From Jiangella aurantiaca (GTDB taxonomy: Bacteria > Actinomycetota > Actinomycetes > Jiangellales > Jiangellaceae), in NCBI RefSeq assembly GCF_004349105.1, contig NZ_SMLB01000006.1:155596-219595 (forward strand): 64,000 nt of DNA, read 5' to 3'. Position 1 is the stretch's first letter. The number at the start of each line of letters is the position of its first letter. A model generated the notes under the pieces. That model was not told the DNA's origin. It ran no database searches and was given only the letters and a program-made list of their open reading frames with translations. A program made the position numbers and the translations under genes. Below are positions 17,769 through 26,651 of the stretch, piece after piece.

Positions 17769-19091
17769 TCAGGCGGCGGCGAGCGGGTCGGTGGGGATCA
17801 CCGGCGGGGGAGCGGGCGACAGCTCGGGGTCGTCGACGGCGAAGGTGCGGACGGGCCCGGGCGGGGTGGACGCCGTCTCGAATCGGACCGTGACCCGGCC
17901 GCGTCCGGACCCCCACACCCAGCCGGCACCGTGCACCGCGTGGACGACGTCCATGCCGGGCGACCAGCCGCGGCGCTCGTGCAGGACCTCCTCGACCTGG
18001 TCGGCGGGGTCGTCGGCCGCCTCGGCCCGCTCCGAGACGAACAGGTCGTCCTGCACCCAGTCGGACAGCCCCGACACGCCGACCCCGAGCAGCCGGACTC
18101 CGCCCGTGGTGTCGACGTCGTCCAGCAGGCGGGTCGCCACCCGGGAGAGCACGCGGACGTCGTCGGTCGGCGCGGGGAGGGTGGCCGAGCGGGACAGCGT
18201 GGTGAAGTCGTGCAGCCGCGTCTTCAGCGTGATGGTCCGCCCGGACAGCCCGGCCTCGACCAGCCGCGCCGCCACCCGCTCGGCCAGCCGGGCGACGATC
18301 GCCGCCAGCAGCGCCGGGTCGGTGAGGTCGCGGTCGAAGGTGTCCTCGACGCTGACGGACTTCGACTCGCGCTCGGCGCTGACCGGCCGGTCGTCCTGCG
18401 CGAGCGACAGCCGGTGCAGGGAACGGCCGTGCGCCTCGCCGAGCAGGTCGACGAGGTCGGATTCCGTGATGCGGGCGAGGTCGCCGACGGTCTTCACGCC
18501 GAACCGGGCCAGCCGGGCGGCCGTCGCCGGGCCGACGCCGGGCAGCGCGCGGATCGGCAGCGGGTGCAGCAGCTCGAGCTCCGTCCCCGGCTCGACGACG
18601 ACCAGACCGTCGGGCTTGGCCTGCTCGGAGGCGATCTTCGCCATCAGCTTGGACCCGGCGACGCCGACGGAGGCGGTCACGCCGGTCTCATCGACGATCG
18701 TCGATCTCAGCTCAGCGGCCAGCGTCCGCACCTCGGCCACGGACGAGGGCACGCCGCCGGCACGACCGGCGAGGTCGACGAACGCCTCGTCCAGCGACAG
18801 CGGCTCGACCACCGGCGACAGTGCCCGCAGCCGCGCCATGACCACCGCGCTGACCGCGCGGTAGACGGCGAACCGGCCGGACAGGTAGGCGGCGTGCGGG
18901 CAGCGCGACCGGGCCTCGCTCATCGACATGGCCGACCGGACGCCGGATGTGCGCGCCTCGTAGGACGCCGTCGACACCACGCCGCGCGGCCCGAGCCCGC
19001 CCACGATGACCGGCTTGCCCCGCAGCGACGGCTTGTCGCGCTGCTCGACCGAGGCGAAGAATGCGTCCAGGTCGAGATGGAGGACGCGCAT
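17769..19091 (-). CDS. dinB: DNA polymerase IV (Y family)
   Basis: A 440-residue protein starting MRVLHLDLDAFFASVEQ, with metal ligands in LDLDAFFASVE and the palm motif SLDEAFVDLAG. The thumb helix-hairpin-helix (IRALPGVGPATAARLARFGVKTVGDL) and little finger domain follow. It performs error-prone translesion synthesis. ATG 19091 is preceded by a -10-like GACGAT 6 bases upstream. No LexA-type box is visible in the 91-base divergent region, unlike the HEPN-like gene. No obvious beta-clamp QLxLF tail is seen at the C-terminus. Confidence 0.94.
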   Translation of the reverse strand: MRVLHLDLDAFFASVEQRDKPSLRGKPVIVGGLGPRGVVSTASYEARTSGVRSAMSMSEARSRCPHAAYLSGRFAVYRAVSAVVMARLRALSPVVEPLSLDEAFVDLAGRAGGVPSSVAEVRTLAAELRSTIVDETGVTASVGVAGSKLMAKIASEQAKPDGLVVVEPGTELELLHPLPIRALPGVGPATAARLARFGVKTVGDLARITESDLVDLLGEAHGRSLHRLSLAQDDRPVSAERESKSVSVEDTFDRDLTDPALLAAIVARLAERVAARLVEAGLSGRTITLKTRLHDFTTLSRSATLPAPTDDVRVLSRVATRLLDDVDTTGGVRLLGVGVSGLSDWVQDDLFVSERAEAADDPADQVEEVLHERRGWSPGMDVVHAVHGAGWVWGSGRGRVTVRFETASTPPGPVRTFAVDDPELSPAPPPVIPTDPLAAA

Positions 19092-19097
19092 CCCCCG

Positions 19098-19103
19098 ATC
19101 GTC
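19098..19103 (-). promoter_or_regulatory. -10-like hexamer, dinB
   Basis: GACGAT on the minus strand, 6 bases before ATG 19091. Leaderless candidate. Confidence 0.3.
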
Positions 19104-19182
19104 GCACGCCGCACCGACACCCGGTGGCTGCGGTACGGTTGCGCCGCGACCGGAGTTCACGCCGGAGTGAGAGAAGGTTCCG

Positions 19183-19593
19183 ATGACCGCGATCGTCGTG
19201 GGCTATGTCCCCAAGTCCGAGGGCCGCGCGGCACTGCGCCGGGCCGCCGAGGAGGCGCGGCTGCGCGGGGCCAGGCTGATCGTCGTCAACTCCGCCCGGG
19301 GCGGGCGTGAGTTCGACGACGACGACGCCATCCGCGCCGACGCCGAGCTGGCCACCGTCAGCCAGCAGCTGAAGGACGCCGGCATCGAGGCCGAGGTGCG
19401 CCAGCTGGTGCGCGGCATGGACGTGGCCGAGGACCTCATCGCGGTGGCCGAGGAGAACGCGGCCGACTTCATCGTCATCGGCCTGCGCCGCCGAAGTCCC
19501 GTAGGAAAACTGATCTTGGGAAGCAACGCCCAGCGTATCCTGTTGGACGCACCGTGCCCTGTCCTGGCCGTCAAGGCCGAGGACGTGGACTGA
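19183..19593 (+). CDS. Universal stress protein (UspA family)
   Basis: A 136-residue single UspA domain from ATG 19183, after GAGAGAAGG. Near the C-terminus GLRRRSPVGKLILGSNAQRIL matches the G-x2-G-x9-G-S/T type nucleotide site, so ATP binding is likely. Such proteins act in the cytosol during stress or growth arrest. It is followed after 16 bases by the HhH-GPD gene, on the same strand and probably cotranscribed. Confidence 0.88.
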   Translation: MTAIVVGYVPKSEGRAALRRAAEEARLRGARLIVVNSARGGREFDDDDAIRADAELATVSQQLKDAGIEAEVRQLVRGMDVAEDLIAVAEENAADFIVIGLRRRSPVGKLILGSNAQRILLDAPCPVLAVKAEDVD

Positions 19594-19609
19594 GAAGGGT
19601 TCCGCGAAC

Positions 19610-20182
19610 GTGACCACGCTGTACCTGGCCGGCACTCCCGAGGCCGACGCGCTGCTAGCTCGTGACCCGTTCGCGCTGCTCACCGGCATGTTACTGGACC
19701 AGCAGGTGCCCATGGAGAAGGCCTTCTCCGGCCCGGCCGTCATCGCCGAGCGCATGGGCGTCGACCACCTCGACCCCGCGGCCATCGCCGCGTACGACCC
19801 CGAGGCGTTCGCCGAGATCTTCTCCCGCACCCCGGCCGTCCACCGATTCCCGGGGTCCATGGCCGAGCGGGTGCAGAAGGTGGCCGCGTACGTCGCCGAG
19901 CACTACGGCAACGATGCGGCGAACATCTGGGCCGACGCCGGCACCGGCACCGAGCTGCTGAAGCGGCTCAAGGCGCTGCCCGGGTTCGGTGAGCAGAAGG
20001 CCAAGATCATGGTCGCGCTGCTGGGCAAGCAGATCGGCGTGCGGCCCGAAGGCTGGCGCGAGGCGGCCGGCGACTACGGCGCCGAGGGCGCCACCCGGTC
20101 GGTGGCCGACGTCGTCGACGCCGACACGCTGGCCCAGGTCCGGGCGACGAAGCGGGAGATCAAGCGTGCGGCGAAGGCCTAG
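19610..20182 (+). CDS. HhH-GPD-type base excision repair-like protein
   Basis: A 190-residue protein from GTG 19610. The segment LLDQQVPMEKAFSGP and the helix-hairpin-helix KALPGFGEQKAKIMVALLG place it in an actinobacterial branch of the HhH-GPD superfamily. The segment where glycosylases carry the catalytic Asp is not recognisable (LGKQIGVRPEGW follows the hairpin), so enzymatic activity is doubtful. It sits between the stress protein and the PP2C phosphatase genes. It could bind or excise damaged bases; target unknown. Confidence 0.8.
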   Translation: MTTLYLAGTPEADALLARDPFALLTGMLLDQQVPMEKAFSGPAVIAERMGVDHLDPAAIAAYDPEAFAEIFSRTPAVHRFPGSMAERVQKVAAYVAEHYGNDAANIWADAGTGTELLKRLKALPGFGEQKAKIMVALLGKQIGVRPEGWREAAGDYGAEGATRSVADVVDADTLAQVRATKREIKRAAKA

Positions 20183-20187
20183 CGGCG

Positions 20188-21792
20188 ATGCGACCGGCTG
20201 ACGCCCAGCGCCTGCTCGGTGCGCTGGCCGGGGTCGACGCGCCCGTGGGGTTCGCGGTCTTCGACGAGGAACACCGGTACCTGGCCATCAACGCCGCCCT
20301 GGCGGAGCGGTCCGGCAAGAGCATCGCCGATCACCTCGGACGGACGCCGGCCGAGGTGCTGCCGCCGGAGCTGGCCGCGCACACCGACGAGATGATCGAG
20401 CGCGTCCTGCGCACCGGCGAGTCGGTCGAGGCCGAGGAGCCGGCCGTCTCCGGGCGCACCGACACCTATCACCTGCACTCGTCCTGGTACCTGGTCGACG
20501 AGGGCCGCGGCCGCGAGGTCGCCATGTTCGTCGTCGACGACACGTCGCACCAGCGCGCCATCTCGTCGCTGCGCCGCAGCCGGGCCCGCAACGCGCGGCT
20601 GCTCGAGGTGTCCGACGTGCTGTCGCGGGCGGTGACGGTGCGCGAGGTCGCCGACGGCGCCGCCGCCATCGGCCGGCGCAACGTCCAGGCGCTGCGGACC
20701 GCCGTCACGCTCATCGGGCCCAACGGCCGCCCGTACCCCGTCACCACCGGGATCGGCGAGAGAGAGGCCGTCGCCGTCTGGCCGCACCAGGCCGTCACGC
20801 CCACCGACGAGGTGCTGCGCAGCGGCTGGCCCATGTTCCTCGGCAGCCGCGACCGCGCCCGCGCCGCCGCGCCCGGCGACCCCGTCTTCGGCGACTTCCT
20901 CGACCGCACCGACGAGCGCGCCTGGGCGGTGCTGCCGCTGGCCGGCGAGGACGGCTGCGTCGGCGCCGTCCGGTTCTCCTTCGCCACGGAGCAGGAGTTC
21001 GACTCCGACCAGTGCCGGTTCCTGCGCGCCGTCGCCCAGCAGTGCTCGCTGGCCTTCGCCCGGGCCCGGCTGTTCGAGCGGGAGCGGACGGCGGCAGTGT
21101 CGCTCAGCCAGGGGCTGCTGCCGCGCCGGCTCCCGACGGTGGCCGGCATCGATCTGGCGGCCCGCAGCCGCACCGACGTCGGCGAGCACTCCGTCGGCGG
21201 CGACTGGTACGACGCGCTGGTGATGCCCGACGGCGAGCTGGCCCTGGTGGTCGGCGACGTCATGGGTCACGGCGTCACGGCCGCCAGCGCGATGGGGCAG
21301 ATGCGGGCGGCGCTGCGGGCGCTGGCGCTCACCGACCCCGATCCCGCGGCGGTGCTCGGCGGGCTGGACCGCCTGGTCGAGCGCGACGACGCCGTCGAGA
21401 TGGTCACCGTCGTCTACGCCCTGGTCGACCCGATCAACGGGACGGTCCGGGTCGGCGACGCCGGCCACCTGCCCCTGATCCGCATCCCCGAGGTCGGCGC
21501 CGTCGAGTTGGTCGACGCCGGCGCCGGCACCACGCCGATCGGCGTCACCGAGCCGCGCAGCACCCAGTCCGTGCGGCTCTGGCCGGGTGACGTGCTCATC
21601 GCGTTCACCGACGGGCTGATCGAGAGCCGGCTGCGTTCGCTCGAGGAAGGCTTCGCCCAGCTGCTGCGTTGCCTGGAGGAACAGCGCGGCGTGCCGCTCG
21701 AGCAGATGCTCGACGCGGTCGTCCGTTGCATGCAGATCGACGGCGCCGCCGACGATCAGACGATTCTCGCGCTACGGTGGGCCGGGCGATGA
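20188..21792 (+). CDS. PAS-GAF-PP2C (SpoIIE/RsbU-like) serine phosphatase
   Basis: A 534-residue signalling protein: PAS-like domain at about 15-120, GAF-like domain at about 130-285, PP2C/SpoIIE domain at about 310-532. Phosphatase motifs are SVGGDWYD, GDVMGHG, DAGHLP, FTDGLIE and DDQTIL, so the metal ligands are intact. Such proteins dephosphorylate anti-anti-sigma factors. No kinase or anti-anti-sigma gene is adjacent. It starts 5 bases after the HhH gene and lies just upstream of the principal sigma gene. The sensed signal is unknown. Confidence 0.9.
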   Translation: MRPADAQRLLGALAGVDAPVGFAVFDEEHRYLAINAALAERSGKSIADHLGRTPAEVLPPELAAHTDEMIERVLRTGESVEAEEPAVSGRTDTYHLHSSWYLVDEGRGREVAMFVVDDTSHQRAISSLRRSRARNARLLEVSDVLSRAVTVREVADGAAAIGRRNVQALRTAVTLIGPNGRPYPVTTGIGEREAVAVWPHQAVTPTDEVLRSGWPMFLGSRDRARAAAPGDPVFGDFLDRTDERAWAVLPLAGEDGCVGAVRFSFATEQEFDSDQCRFLRAVAQQCSLAFARARLFERERTAAVSLSQGLLPRRLPTVAGIDLAARSRTDVGEHSVGGDWYDALVMPDGELALVVGDVMGHGVTAASAMGQMRAALRALALTDPDPAAVLGGLDRLVERDDAVEMVTVVYALVDPINGTVRVGDAGHLPLIRIPEVGAVELVDAGAGTTPIGVTEPRSTQSVRLWPGDVLIAFTDGLIESRLRSLEEGFAQLLRCLEEQRGVPLEQMLDAVVRCMQIDGAADDQTILALRWAGR

Positions 21793-21918
21793 GAACCGTC
21801 GGTGTGGGCGGCGGCCTTTCGGGATGAACGGGACCGTGCTGCTGTGCCACAATGATGTGTTGCCGTCGCCACCTCGCGTACTGCGCTGCCCCTAACCAAA
21901 GACATCGAGAGGTCGTAC

Positions 21919-23433
<1,515 letters not shown>

Positions 23434-23441
23434 GCCGTGAG

Positions 23442-23513
23442 GTTGATCTTGGAGTAACGGTGGAGATGCGGTCCGATTCGCCCGATTGATTCCACAGTTA
23501 CTCCAAGATCAAC
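23442..23513. repeat. GTTGATCTTGGAGT inverted-repeat element, copy 1
   Basis: The left arm starts GTTGATCTTGGAGTAACGG and the right arm ends GTTACTCCAAGATCAAC. The arms pair over 23 bases with one mismatch around a 26-base loop. It lies 8 bases after the sigma gene stop and before the arginase-like gene. It could act as a terminator without a U-tract or be a dispersed palindromic repeat. Copies 2 and 3 are at 24338 and 57897. Confidence 0.85.
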
Positions 23514-23565
23514 TCAGCGTCGCCCGGATGTCCGCACGGATGCCCGGCTGTTCGGGGACCAGTGG

Positions 23566-23571
23566 CAGAAT
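23566..23571 (+). promoter_or_regulatory. -10-like hexamer, arginase-like gene
   Basis: CAGAAT ends 6 bases before ATG 23578. There is no ribosome site between, so the gene may be leaderless. Confidence 0.3.
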
Positions 23572-23577
23572 CGACCG

Positions 23578-24318
23578 ATGACCCGCATCCTCGTGCCCTA
23601 CCACCTCGACGAGCACCGGCCCGGCCTCGACGTGCCGTTCGAGCCGGGGGTGACGGTGACGCGCGAACTGGCCGGTGACGACGTCTGGGCGCGGCTGGCC
23701 GGGCTGTACGACGAGGTCGCCGACGTCGTGGCGGCCGACGTGCGGGGCGGCGAGGTGCCGCTGGTGATGTCCGGCGACTGCATGGTGTCGCAGGCGGTCG
23801 TCGCCGGGGTCGAACGGGCCCACGACGGCGCGCCGCCGTCGGTCGTCTGGTTCGACGCGCACGGCGACGTCCAGACGCTGGAGACGACGACGTCCGGGTA
23901 CCTCGGCGGGATGCCGCTGCGCATGCTGGCCGGTTACCGGCCGGAGCTGCTCGCCGACGGGCTCGGGCTGGCGCCGGTCCCGGAGGACCGCATCGTGCTG
24001 GTCGACGGGCGCGACCTGGACCCGCCGGAGCGCGACTACCTGGCCGCGTCGGAGATCCGGCAGGTCTTCACGGCCGAGCTGCACTCGTCCCGGGTTCCGG
24101 ACGGCCCGGTCTACCTGCACGTCGATCTGGACGTGATCGACGGCGCGCAGCTGCCGGGCCTGCTGTTCCCGGTCCCGGGCGGGCCGTCGGCGAGCGAGGT
24201 CGGCCAGGCCGTCCGCCGCGTGCTCGACACCGGACGGGTCGCGGCCGTCGGCCTCGGCTGCACCTGGCACGACGGCCAGGGCGCGGCCGCGCGCGTCCGC
24301 GGCGCGCTGCCGTTCTGA
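23578..24318 (+). CDS. Arginase/ureohydrolase-fold protein, atypical metal site
   Basis: A 246-residue protein, shorter than arginases (about 300). Metal motifs are FDAHGDV (DAHxD) and HVDLDVID (DxDxxD). The first motif, normally GGDHS, reads SGDCMVS, so one His ligand is Cys. The family hydrolyses guanidino compounds (arginine, agmatine, formiminoglutamate). The Cys change has been seen by me in actinobacterial arginase-like proteins but its effect is unknown. It is flanked on both sides by copies of the inverted-repeat element. Confidence 0.82.
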   Translation: MTRILVPYHLDEHRPGLDVPFEPGVTVTRELAGDDVWARLAGLYDEVADVVAADVRGGEVPLVMSGDCMVSQAVVAGVERAHDGAPPSVVWFDAHGDVQTLETTTSGYLGGMPLRMLAGYRPELLADGLGLAPVPEDRIVLVDGRDLDPPERDYLAASEIRQVFTAELHSSRVPDGPVYLHVDLDVIDGAQLPGLLFPVPGGPSASEVGQAVRRVLDTGRVAAVGLGCTWHDGQGAAARVRGALPF

Positions 24319-24337
24319 CGGCCACCGCCCACCTGGT

Positions 24338-24409
24338 GTTGATCTTGGAGTTGTTCGGCCATCTATCGGACATTTCACCCCGCAAATGCCGAACAACTCC
24401 AAGATCAAC
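24338..24409. repeat. GTTGATCTTGGAGT inverted-repeat element, copy 2
   Basis: The left arm starts GTTGATCTTGGAGTTGTTCG and the right arm is its complement, 22 perfect pairs with a 28-base loop. It is 19 bases after the arginase-like stop. The loop side GGCCATCTATCGG is shared with copy 3 but not with copy 1. Confidence 0.88.
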
Positions 24410-24447
24410 GCGCGGGAGAGCCTCGTCTCGCAGGCGGCGGGCGTGCA

Positions 24448-24453
24448 TAGACT
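24448..24453 (+). promoter_or_regulatory. -10-like hexamer, rhomboid gene
   Basis: TAGACT is followed by GGGGAG and then ATG 24460. The GGGGAG could also serve as a weak ribosome site if transcription starts further upstream. Confidence 0.35.
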
Positions 24454-24459
24454 GGGGAG

Positions 24460-25056
24460 ATGTCGTCCTCGGGTCAGATCACGCCCCGTCGATCCGTGCC
24501 GCCGGCCCTGGCGGGCACCGTCTCGGTGTTCGTCCTCGTGCTGCTCATGTGGGCCGAGGAGATCGTCGACGCGTTCCCGGGCGTGAATCTCGACCAGTAC
24601 GGCATCCAGCCGCAGGACCCCGAGGGCCTCGTCGGCATCGCCGCGGCGCCGTTCCTGCACGGCGGGTTCGGCCACCTCATCGCCAACACCGGCGCGTTCC
24701 TGGTGCTGGGCTGCCTCATCGCCATGACGACGCGGCGGTTCTGGCCGGTGACGATCGGCGTGGCGCTGGTCGGCGGGTTCGCGACGTGGCTCGCGGCCGC
24801 GCCCAACACCGTGCACATCGGCGCCAGCGGACTGGTCTACGGCTACGCCGCGTTCCTGGTGGCGTGGGGCGTGTTCAGCCGGCGGGCGCTGGCCATCGTG
24901 GTCGCGGTCGTCGTGGTGCTGATGTACGGCGGCATCGTGGTGGGCGTGCTGCCCGGCCAGCCCGGCATCTCCTGGCAGGGACACCTGTTCGGCGCGCTGG
25001 CCGGTGTGCTCATGGCGTGGCTGCTGCGGGGGAGCGGCGCTCGTCAGCGCGCGTGA
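24460..25056 (+). CDS. Rhomboid-family intramembrane serine protease
   Basis: A 198-residue membrane protein with six predicted helices. The active-site motif is HIGASGLVYGYAAF, with the Ser in GASG. The second catalytic residue is the His in WQGHLFGALAGV, and the HGGFGHLIANT segment of helix 2 supports the fold. It cleaves transmembrane substrates within the membrane; substrates are unknown. Its last 47 bases overlap the convergent DUF1579-like gene. Confidence 0.92.
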   Translation: MSSSGQITPRRSVPPALAGTVSVFVLVLLMWAEEIVDAFPGVNLDQYGIQPQDPEGLVGIAAAPFLHGGFGHLIANTGAFLVLGCLIAMTTRRFWPVTIGVALVGGFATWLAAAPNTVHIGASGLVYGYAAFLVAWGVFSRRALAIVVAVVVVLMYGGIVVGVLPGQPGISWQGHLFGALAGVLMAWLLRGSGARQRA

Positions 25057-25450
25057 ACCGCATGTCCATCCAGTGCCGCCACTCGCCGGCGTCGTCGCGG
25101 CGGTCCCAGCGCGCGGCCATGCTCGCGCCGTCGCCGGCCACGATCAGCCGCGCCCGCGACGCCGGCCCGGTCAGCGTCACCACCCCGGCCTCGTCGGCCC
25201 GCACGGTCATCGTGCCGGTCTCGCCGTCGCTGTCGTAGGCGCGCGCGACGACGGCGTCGCCCTCGGCGCCGAACACCTCCAGCGCCTGGTACCGCCGTCC
25301 GTCGATCGTCACGTCGACGTGGTGCACCAGGAAGTACCGACCGGGCAGCCACTCGTAGACGTCGCTGCCCTCGATCCGCACGACGGGGTCGTCCACCGTC
25401 TCGCCCTCCGAGCGCCAGGCACCCGTCAGCGCGTCCAGTTTCTCGATCAC
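25010..25450 (-). CDS. DUF1579-like (lipocalin-fold) protein
   Basis: A 146-residue protein starting at GTG 25450 (VIEKLDALTGAW), with GGGGAGCGG before it. The pattern GAWRSEGET..., DVYEWLPGRYFLVHHVDV, LEVFGAEGDAVVARAYDSDG and MDMRFTRADE resembles DUF1579-type beta-barrel proteins of unknown function. It is transcribed divergently from the ArsR regulator across a perfect palindrome, so it is a likely regulatory target. Its 3' end overlaps the rhomboid gene tail to tail by 47 bases. Confidence 0.78.
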   Translation of the reverse strand: MIEKLDALTGAWRSEGETVDDPVVRIEGSDVYEWLPGRYFLVHHVDVTIDGRRYQALEVFGAEGDAVVARAYDSDGETGTMTVRADEAGVVTLTGPASRARLIVAGDGASMAARWDRRDDAGEWRHWMDMRFTRADERRSPAAATP

Positions 25451-25470
25451 GACCGCTCCCCAAGCTAGGC

Positions 25471-25492
25471 TGTGTAAGCAACTTCTTACACA
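25471..25492. promoter_or_regulatory. Palindromic operator between ArsR gene and DUF1579-like gene
   Basis: TGTGTAAG-CAACTT-CTTACACA has 8-base perfect arms with a 6-base centre. It lies in the 58-base divergent region. A -10-like TAGGCT (25466-25471) touches its left edge. It is a likely binding site for the adjacent ArsR protein. Confidence 0.6.
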
Positions 25493-25508
25493 GACTACTG
25501 GGAGGGAC

Positions 25509-25814
25509 GTGGACGACGCACTGCGCGCGGTCGCAGACCCGACCCGCCGGGCGATCATGGAGCTGGTGCGCGACGGCGAGCGCTCGGCCGGCGACATCGC
25601 GGCGGGCTTCCCGGCGATGAGCCGCCCGGCCGTGTCCCAGCACCTCAAGGTGCTCGCCGACGCAGGGCTGGTGGACGTGCGCCGCGACGGCAATCGGCGA
25701 CTCTACGCGCTGCGGCCGGAAGGGCTGGCCGACGCGGCCGGGTTCATCGAGCGCATGTGGTCGTTGCAGCTGCGGCGGCTCAAGAAGGCGGTGGCAGCCG
25801 ACCGCGAGGTCTGA
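25509..25814 (+). CDS. ArsR-family transcriptional regulator
   Basis: A 101-residue winged-helix protein from GTG 25509, with GGGAGGGAC before it. The sequence LRAVADPTRRAIMELVRDGERSAGDIAAGF and the recognition helix SRPAVSQHLKVLADAGLV are those of the ArsR class that pairs with SRPBCC genes. No CxC metal site is present, so it does not look metal-sensing. It is followed after 12 bases by a broken SRPBCC gene and probably represses itself and the divergent gene. Confidence 0.93.
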   Translation: MDDALRAVADPTRRAIMELVRDGERSAGDIAAGFPAMSRPAVSQHLKVLADAGLVDVRRDGNRRLYALRPEGLADAAGFIERMWSLQLRRLKKAVAADREV

Positions 25815-25826
25815 CGCCAGTCCCCG

Positions 25827-26107
25827 ATGTTGAGTGGAGAACGAAGGATCGAGCAGGCCATCCGCATCGACGCGCCGCCGGAACGGGTGTGGGCGTACCT
25901 CACCGATGCGACCAGACTGGCGCGGTGGTGGGGCAGGGCGCAGGCCGACCCGCGTCCCGGTGGCCTCCTGCGCGTCGCGATGGACGGCGGGCCCGAACCG
26001 TGACCCTCCGCCACGGTGGTCTGCCGGCGACGCTGCGCGGCGAGACCACCGACGGCTGGCTGATCGTGCTCCGTCGCCTGGCGGAAGAGGCGGCCGCAGG
26101 CCACTAG
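25827..26107 (+). pseudogene. SRPBCC/AHSA1-like gene with internal deletion
   Basis: From ATG 25827 the frame reads ERRIEQAIRIDAPPERVWAYLTDATRLARWWG, the classic N-terminus of ArsR-linked SRPBCC proteins, and stops at 26003. A second frame starting at 26000 gives VTLRHGGLPATLRGETTDGWLIVLRRLAEEA, the C-terminal end of the same family. The middle (roughly 60 residues, including the GxY...P..R strands) is missing and the two parts are in different frames. The loss appears recent because both ends are still well preserved. Confidence 0.75.
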
Positions 26108-26116
26108 GAGATGGCT

Positions 26117-26142
26117 CGGCCGCCTCGCGAAGGAGGCGGCCG
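26117..26142. terminator. Hairpin between SRPBCC pseudogene and DUF7455 gene
   Basis: CGGCCGCCTC-GCGAAG-GAGGCGGCCG forms a 10-base-pair GC-rich stem with a 6-base loop, between convergent genes. No U-tract follows, as is common in actinobacteria. It probably terminates both strands. Confidence 0.65.
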
Positions 26143-26166
26143 GCGGCGTCTAGGAAGAGCGGAAGA

Positions 26167-26385
26167 TCAGTCCGTCACGGGGGTGGACTGGGGCTGGAGG
26201 CGGTCGGTCTCGTCGTGCCACTCCACAGCGATGGGGCGGAGCTTGGCCTCGTGCCGGCGGCCGTGGTGGCCGCAGAACAGCAGCTCGCCCTCGTTCAGGA
26301 CGACGCGGATGTACGCCTGGGCGCCGCAGCTGTCGCAGCGGTCGGCGGCCTTCAGCGGGCTGGTAGCGAGAGCCGTAGTAGTCAC
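26167..26385 (-). CDS. DUF7455-like zinc-ribbon protein
   Basis: A 72-residue protein from GTG 26385, preceded by AGGAAGGTAGGCGAC. It reads TTTALATSPLKAADRCDSCGAQAYIRV and then LLFCGHHGRRHEAKL, so CxxC and CxHH can bind one zinc. It is a small, highly conserved actinobacterial protein next to hrdB/parE-region genes; its function is unknown to me. A short inverted repeat (CCACCG...CGGTGG, 26411-26429) lies upstream in its probable 5' region. Confidence 0.85.
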   Translation of the reverse strand: MTTTALATSPLKAADRCDSCGAQAYIRVVLNEGELLFCGHHGRRHEAKLRPIAVEWHDETDRLQPQSTPVTD

Positions 26386-26607
26386 GTCGCCTACCTTCCT
26401 GATCGTTGGTCCACCGAAGGATCCGGTGGTGTCGTGCATCCGTACCAACATGTAATCACCCCCAGACGTTCCCGCATCTCCAGCGTGGGGTGGTTCGCTC
26501 TCCGCGTAATCGGCCCAGCTGTGACGGTGGTCACCTGATCGACTCGTCAACACGTTCGGACGTGGTGATCTCCGCGCGCCTGCGCCGGTTCTGCTGGCCC
26601 GAGGGCT

Positions 26608-26613
26608 TACGCT
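26608..26613 (+). promoter_or_regulatory. -10-like hexamer upstream of parE
   Basis: TACGCT lies 38 bases before the GTG at 26652, leaving room for a leader with the ribosome site CAGGAGGG. The -35 is not clear. Confidence 0.3.
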
Positions 26614-26651
26614 GGCACAGCATGTGCTCATCAGCAGGAGGGAACCGCGAC

